The position numbers were made by a program, and so were the translations under genes. The notes below the pieces were generated by a model. It had not been told where the DNA came from. It saw only the letters and a list, made by a program, of their open reading frames with translations, and made no database searches. From Anaerolineaceae bacterium (lineage in GTDB: Bacteria > Chloroflexota > Anaerolineae > Promineifilales > Promineifilaceae), in contig PABI01000085.1 in assembly GCA_002699125.1 (NCBI GenBank), positions 1 through 64,000 of the forward strand: a stretch of DNA of 64,000 bases, read 5' to 3'. Positions 57,676 through 64,000 of this stretch are shown here, piece after piece; the first letter of the stretch is position 1; each line of letters begins with the position of its first letter.

Positions 57676-58252
57676 GGCTTTGTTTGCCTCCCGACCAACG
57701 CGTAAACAAATCCGTTGGCAACTCAATCTCCAGCACGTCCAGCAGCCGGTTCACCGTCTGGTTGATGATATCATCAACGGATGTTGGGCGATGGTAAAAG
57801 GCGGGCATGGGCGGAGCAAGAATCGCACCGATTTCCACAACTTGCATCATCAGCCGCAGGTGGCCCAGATGCAGCGGTGTTTCCCGGGGAACAATCACCA
57901 GCCGCCGCCGATCCTTGAGCACCACGTCGGCGGCGCGCAGCAGCAGATTATCGCTAAACGAGTTGGCGATGCCCGCCAACGTTTTCATCGAGCAGGGAAT
58001 CACAATCATGCCCCAGGTTTTGAAAGAGCCGGACGAAACGGCCGCAGCAATATCTCGGAAACGATAAGAAACATCGGCCAATTGCATCACTTCTTCGGCC
58101 GTAAAATCTGTCTCCAGCCCAATGGTAGTGGCCGCGGCCGTGCTCATGATGAGATGTGTCTCTACATCAGGAACCGCCCGCAGCAGCTCCAGAAGCCGAA
58201 TGCCATAGATCACACCACTTGCACCCGAAATGCCCACAATAAGTTTTTTCAT
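57665..58252 (-). CDS. ubiX: UbiX-family flavin prenyltransferase
   Basis: The product is 195 residues from ATG 58252 (AAGGAAG upstream). The family pattern is unmistakable: KLIVGISGASGVIYGIRLLEL, VIPCSMKTLAGIANSFSDNL, then LLRAADVVLKDRRRLVIVPRETPLH in sequence. UbiX attaches a prenyl group to FMN to make the cofactor of UbiD decarboxylases. A ubiD gene is not in the window. It precedes and overlaps the split-barrel flavin gene, a plausible FMN-related pairing. Confidence 0.94.
   Translation of the reverse strand: MKKLIVGISGASGVIYGIRLLELLRAVPDVETHLIMSTAAATTIGLETDFTAEEVMQLADVSYRFRDIAAAVSSGSFKTWGMIVIPCSMKTLAGIANSFSDNLLLRAADVVLKDRRRLVIVPRETPLHLGHLRLMMQVVEIGAILAPPMPAFYHRPTSVDDIINQTVNRLLDVLEIELPTDLFTRWSGGKQSRGA
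57878..57893. promoter_or_regulatory. parS-like site 4
   Basis: TGTTTCCCGGGGAACA, one base off the palindrome, lies within the ubiX-like gene. parS sites inside coding sequences are normal. All four sites in the window fall in this 2-kb stretch. Confidence 0.6.
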
Positions 58253-58373
58253 TGAAGTAGCTTCCTTTCTTATATTCGCAAAATAGCGACAGTGGGATTT
58301 TAGAATAGGTAGCCAGAAAACCAAAATCCCCTTACAATCGCCCGCGTAACAATAAGACTATTGAGAGGGTTTT

Positions 58374-59336
58374 GTGAAATCATTTTTTGTTGCTGATATT
58401 AATGTGGGGGATGAACTAGAGAACGAGCCATTCCTCATTCAGGATTCTATTTTACGCGAAACGAAAGACGGCCGTCCCTACCTACTGGGTAGCCTGCGCG
58501 ACAAAACGGGCCAGATCGCTTTTGTCTTTTGGGACATTCCCAGCTACGCCGAAAGCTGGACACAAACCGGCAGCCCCGTCCTGGTGACCGGGCGCACTGT
58601 GCGCTACAAAGACGCCCTGCAAATCACCATCACCGACATGAACAAAAATTTGGACCCGGCCCTGGCCGATTTGCTTCCAGCTAGCCGCCGCACCCAGGAC
58701 GAGATGATTGCCGAGTTAAAAGAGCAAGTCAAAAGTCTGGGTGAACCGTGGCAGCAATTGGTAAGCCACGTGCTTTTAGATGAGGCCTTTCTGCGCGACT
58801 ATGCCAACGCGCCAGCCGCGCGCAACATGCACCACGCCTACATTGGCGGCCTGTTGGAACACACGCTGAGCATGGCCACGCTGGCCAACTACCTGGCCAA
58901 TCATTATCCCTACGTCAATCGCGATTTGTTGCTGGCAGGCACGCTGCTGCACGATATGGGAAAGGCGCTTGAGTATGACATCAGCAAGTCGTTTAGCTTT
59001 TCGGAAGACGGCCGTCTTGTAGGCCACATTACCCGCGCGGTGGTTTTGGTCGAAAAAGCTGCGGCCGAATTGGGGGATTTTCCAGAAGAGGAACTGCGAC
59101 ATTTGGTGCACCTCATCGCTTCGCACCACGGTACGCAAGAATGGGGATCGCCTATTGTACCCAAAACGTTAGAAGCCATTCTGCTGCACCAGATCGATTT
59201 GCTGGACAGCCGCGTGCAGGGCTTTTTTGATCACCTGGCTAACGACAATAGCGAAGAAGCGTGGACCGCTAAAAGCAGCTACATGTTTGGCACAGAACTA
59301 CGCCGCCCCGACGGCTTTGATGGATCTGAGTTCTGA
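58374..59336 (+). CDS. 3'-5' exoribonuclease YhaM-type (OB + HD)
   Basis: The product is 320 residues starting at GTG with GAGAGGG upstream. Residues 10-95 form an OB fold (RPYLLGSLRDKTGQIAFVFW). The HD phosphohydrolase has HHAYIGGLLEHTLSMATLA near residue 145, LAGTLLHDMGKALEYD near 190 and LIASHHGTQEWGS near 245. This matches YhaM exoribonuclease of Gram-positives. It would degrade RNA or DNA from the 3' end with Mn. Confidence 0.93.
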   Translation: MKSFFVADINVGDELENEPFLIQDSILRETKDGRPYLLGSLRDKTGQIAFVFWDIPSYAESWTQTGSPVLVTGRTVRYKDALQITITDMNKNLDPALADLLPASRRTQDEMIAELKEQVKSLGEPWQQLVSHVLLDEAFLRDYANAPAARNMHHAYIGGLLEHTLSMATLANYLANHYPYVNRDLLLAGTLLHDMGKALEYDISKSFSFSEDGRLVGHITRAVVLVEKAAAELGDFPEEELRHLVHLIASHHGTQEWGSPIVPKTLEAILLHQIDLLDSRVQGFFDHLANDNSEEAWTAKSSYMFGTELRRPDGFDGSEF

Positions 59337-59342
59337 TCTCAA

Positions 59343-61505
59343 CTACGGTTTAATCTCGTAAACCGCGTATAGAAACCGACCTTGAGCATCATGCTTTTCT
59401 TCATAGGTTCCGGTTGGATATGCTTGCTGTACCAAAGCCAATTCGTCCAGACGTTCTGGTAAAAAGATAGCCCAGGTTGTTTTTGCAATAGGCCAGGTGG
59501 GAGGCCCACCTAACGGATCCACAATATCCACTGCCTGTACATTTTGAGCCAAGTAGGGAATCGTGTTCAAACTAAAATATCCCATCCGGGGAAAACCAAA
59601 AAAGTAAACATCTGGTGATGTTGGCTCGGCTTGCAAGGTCAGGGCAATATCTGTGGCAACCACGGTGTTGAATCCACCCAGTTCATAGGATTCGTACAAA
59701 TCGCCAAAGTAAAATGTTATGTCAACCAGAACGAGCCAAAGCAGCAAGACGGCCGTTCCCAACCAAACCCATTCCTTCCCCTCCGGCCACAGCTGCCGCA
59801 GCCAGCGCCCAATCAAACCAATGGGCAATCCCACTAGAATGGCCACGCTGGGCATGGCCAAAATAAAACGCTGCGAAGCAGGCGGGTCCTGGCTAAAGCC
59901 GCTCAACAGCGGCACAGATAACAACGGCAGCAGCAGCAAACCGAAACGGCCGTCGAAGCGCAACAGCGCCCAGGCCAAACCTGCCAGAAACAAACCGGCC
60001 GCCAGCGGCAGCAGCAGCGGCTCATCCGGTTGATACAGCAACCGCAGCGGCAAATGGGTAAATCCCAGCGCTGCCTGCCACATCTGCCGCAGCACAATCC
60101 AGCTCTGATTGGTGCCTTCAGCAGCGGCCATGCTAGCCAGACGCTCGCCCAAAATAGTAACGCGATTGAGCGGCGCCTGAAACTCGGACCAATGGCGGGC
60201 AAAATAAACGGCCAAGGGGAAAATCGTGAGAACGGCCGTATACGCACTCAGCACAAAACCGGGAACCCGTTCGCGCCACTGCTGCGGATGCCGCCACCAC
60301 ATGACAACAACCCACAGCAAAACAAGCAGCGGCAGCACGCGCACCGACACATAAAAATATTGACCCAGGCCCAACGCCAGGCCCGCCAGGACAAAAGACA
60401 ATCGACGGCCGCTGCGCCAACCGTGCCACAGTGCAGCCAGCACCAGCGTCACAAATAAACTGTCCCACACGTTGTTCAGGCCGATGCGGCTCATGTGGAT
60501 ATGATAGTGAGACCCCATCATGACGACGGCGGCAGCCACGGCCGTTCCCCGATCAAACATCACCCGCGCCAGCAAATACACAGCCACAACTGCCAGCGAG
60601 CCACCAAAAGCGGCAAAATAACGCAGCGCCGCCACCGTCTGCCCAAAAAGATCGATAACCATACTTTGCAGTGCGTAGTAAAGCGACGGAAACGAAAACC
60701 AGCCAATCGTAAACCAGTTATCCGCTTCGCCCTGCAAAAAGCGCACAGCGTGCAGTCCGGCCGATCCTTCATCGCCGGAAAAGGTGTTGGGGAATTGGGT
60801 AACGGCCGTTCCCCTTAGCAGCCACGCCCCGATAAACAACCCCAGCAGCAGCCACCACTCCCAGCGCGCCAGACCAATGCCGCGACGCAGCCACCCGCGC
60901 CACTCAGCCAGCGACACGCCGCCCACCAGCGCAAAACTCAATGCCAGCAGCCAGGCCACCACCGACACATCCCAACGGCGCGCCAACGCCAGATCGCCGG
61001 CAGCCAGCCGGGCAAGTGCGGTAAAGGCCAGCGCCAACAAAAGCAGCAGCGCCTGCCAGCCCGCCACACCCAACCAATGACCCAGGCGATGCAGCCGCTG
61101 CGCTACCCAATCATCAGCCAGGCCATCCCGGCGTACCCGGCTGCCCGCCCACAAAAACAGGCCGCCGCCCAGGCTCATCAACCCAATGACCAACCAGCTT
61201 GTCGGGCGCTCCAATTGGGCCAAACTAACCTGGCCCAGGATGAGCAGCAGCAAGCCGCCAAGCAGCATGGTGGCTAAGATTGGCTTGTGTGATTGTGGCG
61301 TGAGGGAGACAAAAGGTGGGGTGGAAACGGCCGTATCATACACACCCGCCGCCACCTGCTGCCGCCAGCGGCGCACCATCAGCCAGAGAATGGCCACCAC
61401 CAAGATGGCCGCCCACAGACAAATCAACGTTGTAGAGATCGTTTCGTTTGTCACAACGGGCCTAATTATCAGCAACTGCTGCTTTTTCGCAAAACAGCCT
61501 GTCAC
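59343..61505 (-). CDS. GT39/ArnT-like membrane glycosyltransferase
   Basis: The product is up to 720 residues with about 13 hydrophobic helices. The N-terminal loop contains TQFPNTFSGDEGSAGLHAVRF, in which the Asp-Glu pair is typical of GT-C catalytic loops (PMT/ArnT). A soluble C-terminal portion follows (DVYFFGFPRMGYFSLNTIPYL). It probably glycosylates proteins or lipids using a polyprenyl-phosphate sugar. The start is uncertain: GTG at 61505 or GTG at 61454. It is convergent with the YhaM-like gene and divergent from the CinA-like gene. Confidence 0.85.
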   Translation of the reverse strand: MTGCFAKKQQLLIIRPVVTNETISTTLICLWAAILVVAILWLMVRRWRQQVAAGVYDTAVSTPPFVSLTPQSHKPILATMLLGGLLLLILGQVSLAQLERPTSWLVIGLMSLGGGLFLWAGSRVRRDGLADDWVAQRLHRLGHWLGVAGWQALLLLLALAFTALARLAAGDLALARRWDVSVVAWLLALSFALVGGVSLAEWRGWLRRGIGLARWEWWLLLGLFIGAWLLRGTAVTQFPNTFSGDEGSAGLHAVRFLQGEADNWFTIGWFSFPSLYYALQSMVIDLFGQTVAALRYFAAFGGSLAVVAVYLLARVMFDRGTAVAAAVVMMGSHYHIHMSRIGLNNVWDSLFVTLVLAALWHGWRSGRRLSFVLAGLALGLGQYFYVSVRVLPLLVLLWVVVMWWRHPQQWRERVPGFVLSAYTAVLTIFPLAVYFARHWSEFQAPLNRVTILGERLASMAAAEGTNQSWIVLRQMWQAALGFTHLPLRLLYQPDEPLLLPLAAGLFLAGLAWALLRFDGRFGLLLLPLLSVPLLSGFSQDPPASQRFILAMPSVAILVGLPIGLIGRWLRQLWPEGKEWVWLGTAVLLLWLVLVDITFYFGDLYESYELGGFNTVVATDIALTLQAEPTSPDVYFFGFPRMGYFSLNTIPYLAQNVQAVDIVDPLGGPPTWPIAKTTWAIFLPERLDELALVQQAYPTGTYEEKHDAQGRFLYAVYEIKP

Positions 61506-61591
61506 CTCTGGTAGTCATCATCGAACGGCGCATTGAACGCAAGTTCAATGCAACACTCGCGTGATTATGTTAAGCAAATCGCAATCTCCAA

Positions 61592-61619
61592 TTGTATTTG
61601 CCCCCGCCAATGATAAAAT
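61592..61619 (+). promoter_or_regulatory. Promoter of the CinA-like gene, probably leaderless
   Basis: TTGTAT (61592-61597) and TAAAAT (61614-61619) are 16 bases apart. The preferred ATG follows the -10 box by ten bases, and no Shine-Dalgarno site is present. The transcript may begin at or near the start codon. Confidence 0.4.
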
Positions 61620-61629
61620 CCCACCTGCT

Positions 61630-62784
61630 ATGGAAAATGAGATCAAAGAGCTTGTTCAAACCATCCACGATGCCCCGGAACGCATTGTTTTGGTTGCCGC
61701 CGGTGCCGGGACCGAGGCCCTTTCTAATCTATTAGGCGTGGCCGGGGCAACCCGCACCTTGCTAGAAGCATTGGTGCCTTACAGCCAGGCGGCCTTCGAC
61801 GAATTTTTGGGCCGCCCGCCTGCCAAATATGTCACGGAACGGACGGCGCGCCTGCTGGCCGGGCGCGCTTTCACCCGCGCCCGTTGGCTGGATGCCAACA
61901 CCCATCCGGTTGTAGGTCTGGCCTGCACCGCCACCATCATCACCGACCGGCCCAAGCGAGGCGAACACCGCGCCTACATTGCCACCTGGCAGCCAGACCG
62001 ATTGGTGGAATACGGCATTCATTTGCAAAAAGGTTATCGGGATCGGGCGGGGGAAGAAAACCTGGTGAGCCGCATCATCCTCAATGCCTTGGCAGCAGCG
62101 ATGTCTTTGCCAGGCAATCTGCAATTTGAACTGACAGACGAGGACAGACTGACGATTTCCACACACCATTTTGGGCAGGCAGCGCAGCAGATCGCTAGTG
62201 GGGAACTGGATTATTTTGGCGTGACGGCCGACGGCCGTATCCGGCGCAGAAATGTCAACCCGCAAGCCATCCTTTCCGGTTCATTCAATCCCCTGCACGA
62301 CGGCCATTTGGAACTGCTACAAGTCTCCGCCAAATTGCTGGGCCATCCCGTTGCCTTTGAGATTTCGGCGCAAAACGTAGATAAACCGGCGATCGCGCCC
62401 GACGTCATCGTGCAGCGCATTGCCCAGTTTGCTGGACGCTGGCCCGTTTATGTGACAAACGCCCCCACTTATCTAGAAAAGGCCCAGCTGTTCCCCAATA
62501 CCGTTTTTGTGATTGGCTTTGATACGGCCGAACGGGTACTGCACCCACGCTACTACCAAAATAGTGAGTCAGCTCTCCACGCCGCCCTCAGCCAAATTGC
62601 CCACTGTGGCTGTTCGTTTTTGGTGGCAGGCAGGCAAGATGAAAATGGCGTCTTCCGCGACGGGGATCAGCTCGACGTGCCGGAACCATTCACCGAGTTA
62701 TTCAAGCCAATTCCGGCCGAAGCATTCCGCAAAGATATTTCCTCTTCAGAATTACGGGCAACAGGGCAGCGAGGCAGCCGCTAA
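61630..62784 (+). CDS. CinA-like domain fused to a nucleotidyltransferase
   Basis: The product is 384 residues from ATG 61630. Residues 1-165 resemble the CinA C-terminal NMN amidase-like domain (IVLVAAGAGTEALSNLLGVAG, AFTRARWLDANTHPVVGLACTA). Residues about 215-380 are a NadD/CoaD-type adenylyltransferase fold with LSGSFNPLHDGHLELLQVS (HxGH near 224) and the ISSSELRA end motif. Pairing an NMN deamidase-like with a nucleotidyltransferase suggests NAD salvage. The frame is open 23 codons further upstream. Confidence 0.88.
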   Translation: MENEIKELVQTIHDAPERIVLVAAGAGTEALSNLLGVAGATRTLLEALVPYSQAAFDEFLGRPPAKYVTERTARLLAGRAFTRARWLDANTHPVVGLACTATIITDRPKRGEHRAYIATWQPDRLVEYGIHLQKGYRDRAGEENLVSRIILNALAAAMSLPGNLQFELTDEDRLTISTHHFGQAAQQIASGELDYFGVTADGRIRRRNVNPQAILSGSFNPLHDGHLELLQVSAKLLGHPVAFEISAQNVDKPAIAPDVIVQRIAQFAGRWPVYVTNAPTYLEKAQLFPNTVFVIGFDTAERVLHPRYYQNSESALHAALSQIAHCGCSFLVAGRQDENGVFRDGDQLDVPEPFTELFKPIPAEAFRKDISSSELRATGQRGSR

Positions 62785-62795
62785 TCTTCGCTGGC

Positions 62796-62833
62796 AAAAA
62801 AAAAGAGCTTGATGTCTCCCAACACCAAGCTCT
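62796..62833 (-). terminator. Terminator of the spoVS-like gene
   Basis: On the minus strand AGAGCTTG pairs with CAAGCTCT (62826-62833 with 62804-62811) across a 14-base loop that can extend the stem. Nine T follow. It lies about 90 bases beyond the SpoVS stop and near the end of the convergent CinA-like gene. Confidence 0.9.
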
Positions 62834-62920
62834 GTGTAATCAAACTATACTCGCAAAGGGCATAATCTAACATTTTTGGTGACACAGTTAAAATGTGCCC
62901 GCCGCGAGTATCAACTTCTT

Positions 62921-63190
62921 CTACGCTTGATTACGTGGCTCCACAACAATTCGGACCGCCGTTCGTTCCTGGTCATCAATGGAAACTTCCACAAATGACG
63001 GGACACAAACGATATCAACCCCCTCCTCGGCCAGGTAACCTTTGGCAATGACAATCGCTTTTAGGGCCTGGTTGACGGCGCCGGCACCGATGGCCTGCAC
63101 CTCCGCCCGACTCACTTCCCGCATGACACCAGCAATTGCACCAGCGACAGCAGCAGTTCTTGAGCGAGCAGACACTTTGATGACGTTCAT
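62921..63190 (-). CDS. spoVS: Stage V sporulation protein S-like (SpoVS)
   Basis: The product is 89 residues, the typical SpoVS size. It reads MNVIKVSARSRTAAVAGAIA, then ALKAIVIAKGYLAEEGVDIV and a final beta region (VRIVVEPRNQ). This Alba-like fold protein is strongly conserved in Firmicutes, Thermus and Chloroflexota, including non-sporulators. GGAGG precedes the ATG. It is monocistronic with its own terminator. A nucleic-acid-binding role is suggested for the family. It stands just left of the candidate origin region. Confidence 0.93.
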   Translation of the reverse strand: MNVIKVSARSRTAAVAGAIAGVMREVSRAEVQAIGAGAVNQALKAIVIAKGYLAEEGVDIVCVPSFVEVSIDDQERTAVRIVVEPRNQA

Positions 63191-63289
63191 GTTGGGCCTC
63201 CAAGATTTCTCATCGATGAACCATTTTGTGGTGTCATACTTGAGAGAGCAATGCTCAGGATGAATAGATTCTAGTCAATACGCCAACCG

Positions 63290-63890
63290 GTTGTCAAGGA
63301 TAACAGTACCCGGCAATCCTGGCAAAAGTAACCGGTACTATTGAGGGGAGAATTTGCCACACCTTTGGGAATTCGGCAACCAATTGGCATAAGGCACGGC
63401 CGTTCCACCCAGGTAGCCCCAAATATGTGTCTTTTAGCGTAAATGAACCCATATATGGAAGAAGGGAAACGGATCGAGCGTCCAGATTTGGCGGCAAATG
63501 AGCGGAAAACTGTGGATAAACGGCCGTAAACTGTGGAAAACTGATCTCAGCTGTGGAAAACCCCATTTGTCATAATGAACAAAATTAGGGGCGAATCCCC
63601 ACATATGGGGGCGTACTCAAGTAGGGCTGTATATACGCATGTGGACCAAAAAGGGTAAGAATCAGTCAAAACGCGTGTATTAAAAGGTTATCCAAAGCTA
63701 TCCCCAGGTCAACCCGTCAATCAAAAAAGAACAGGCAGAAAGATATGGGGGACAAACGCATCGCTGGCCAACATATGGGGAGAAATCAGATTCGCTCACA
63801 TATCCCCAGCCCCTACTACAACATACTACAAATAATAATGAGAAGAATAACCATATGGATAACTTTTCTTAATAACAACCCGGAGGTGCA
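63290..63890. other. Candidate replication origin (oriC-like) region
   Basis: This ~600-base gene-free region holds several DnaA-box-like 9-mers: TGTGGATAA (63511, an exact match), TGTGGAAAA (63532 and 63552), TTATCCAAA (63688), CTATCCCCA (63698) and TATGGATAA (63854). It also has about five copies of a (C/A)ATATGGGG-type repeat (near 63601, 63741, 63771, plus variants) and an AT-rich stretch at 63825-63875. Four parS-like sites lie 6-8 kb to the left. dnaA itself is not in the window. Confidence 0.5.
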
Positions 63891-63899
63891 GAAACTGGC

Positions 63900-63905
63900 T
63901 ATAAT
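63900..63905 (+). promoter_or_regulatory. TATAAT box just before the helicase gene
   Basis: A perfect TATAAT ends seven bases before the ATG, so the mRNA may be leaderless. GGAGG at 63882-63886 lies too far away (26 bases) to serve that ATG. No good -35 box is visible at the usual distance. Confidence 0.45.
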
Positions 63906-63912
63906 CGGGCCA

Positions 63913-64000
63913 ATGTCAATTGCTGAACTAATAGCCTCGTTGCGAATGACCCGTGACTTTATGAATAATGTGGTAGCCTGGGAGCGTTTACCGGCGCGCC
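63913..64000 (+). CDS. 5' end of a probable DEAD/DEAH-box helicase gene (partial)
   Basis: The first 29 codons read MSIAELIASLRMTRDFMNNV, then VAWERLPAR, and the frame runs off the right edge. The start is typical of Lhr/YprA-type (DUF1998-associated) helicases found in Actinobacteria and Chloroflexota. There the N-terminal F..N...W..LPAR pattern precedes the helicase core (recalled). No helicase motif is visible in this short part, so the call is tentative. Confidence 0.5.
   Translation, partial: MSIAELIASLRMTRDFMNNVVAWERLPAR

Noticed and set aside
63290..63912. dnaA gene at the right edge
   Set aside because: The ORF starting at 63913 does not resemble the DnaA N-terminus; it looks like a helicase start.

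Overview
The window reads as a bacterial chromosome segment of moderately high GC, most likely from the Chloroflexota (Anaerolineae/Caldilineae-like). This is inferred from the gene mix, not from a marker gene: SpoVS and parS-like sites without sporulation genes, Flp-type pilins, secreted proteins with Pro/Thr-rich linkers and C-terminal membrane anchors, a large PBP1A with long low-complexity tails, Aquifex-type aconitase, and a death-like effector-associated adaptor domain. The palindrome ACGGCCGT occurs about 100 times by hand count, in all reading frames and between genes, far above the one or two expected by chance. It behaves like a clade-specific highly iterated palindrome.

Layout. 0-11.8 kb: site-2-protease-like M50 peptidase, tRNA-Met(CAT), a large membrane protein, a DUF427 protein, a PIN/Phd toxin-antitoxin pair, LysR regulator, MFS transporter, response regulator, threonine synthase, and tyrS preceded by what looks like a tyrosine-rich leader peptide plus attenuator. 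11.8-16.1 kb: an AT-rich island with none of the octamers. It holds a DUF4365 nuclease-like gene overlapping an unknown 388-codon gene, two micro-ORFs whose products both end in the core DGAIGG (one has a signal peptide), and a membrane protein with a C-terminal effector-associated domain. The island ends at a relic of a second gcvP allele. 16.2-22.4 kb: a frameshifted lipoprotein gene, gcvP and gcvH behind a tandem glycine riboswitch, and glutamate dehydrogenase.

22.8-44.5 kb is mainly plus-strand housekeeping and accessory genes: DUF92 protein, WD40 protein, histidine kinase, S9 peptidase, a MazF-like pair, prfA, MaoC hydratase, a TumE-like pair, PBP1A, then HPF, aconitase and a P-loop kinase on the minus strand, then HAD, FGGY kinase, S1P-lyase-like decarboxylase, cupin, class V aminotransferase and a CMD protein. 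44.5-63.2 kb is mainly minus strand: membrane and secreted proteins, an operon of glycosidase-like protein, gluzincin, peptide-binding lipoprotein and TauE, two Flp pilins, Ppx/GppA, methyltransferase, NYN protein, UbiX, YhaM-type nuclease, a GT39-like protein, a CinA-like/nucleotidyltransferase fusion and SpoVS. Four parS-like palindromes lie at 55.9-57.9 kb. A gene-free stretch at 63.3-63.9 kb carries DnaA-box-like and ATATGGGG repeats and may be the chromosomal origin. The window ends in the first codons of a probable helicase gene.

Several intergenic repeat families (CACAGAG, CTTCGACAGGCTCAGG, GTGAAAAGT, ACGCAAAGACGC, CCCTGTCAC) are scattered between genes, and two have been read into proteins. 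The most interesting items are the micro-peptide/EAD island, the tyrS leader, the iterated octamer, the gcvP relic and the parS/origin cluster.
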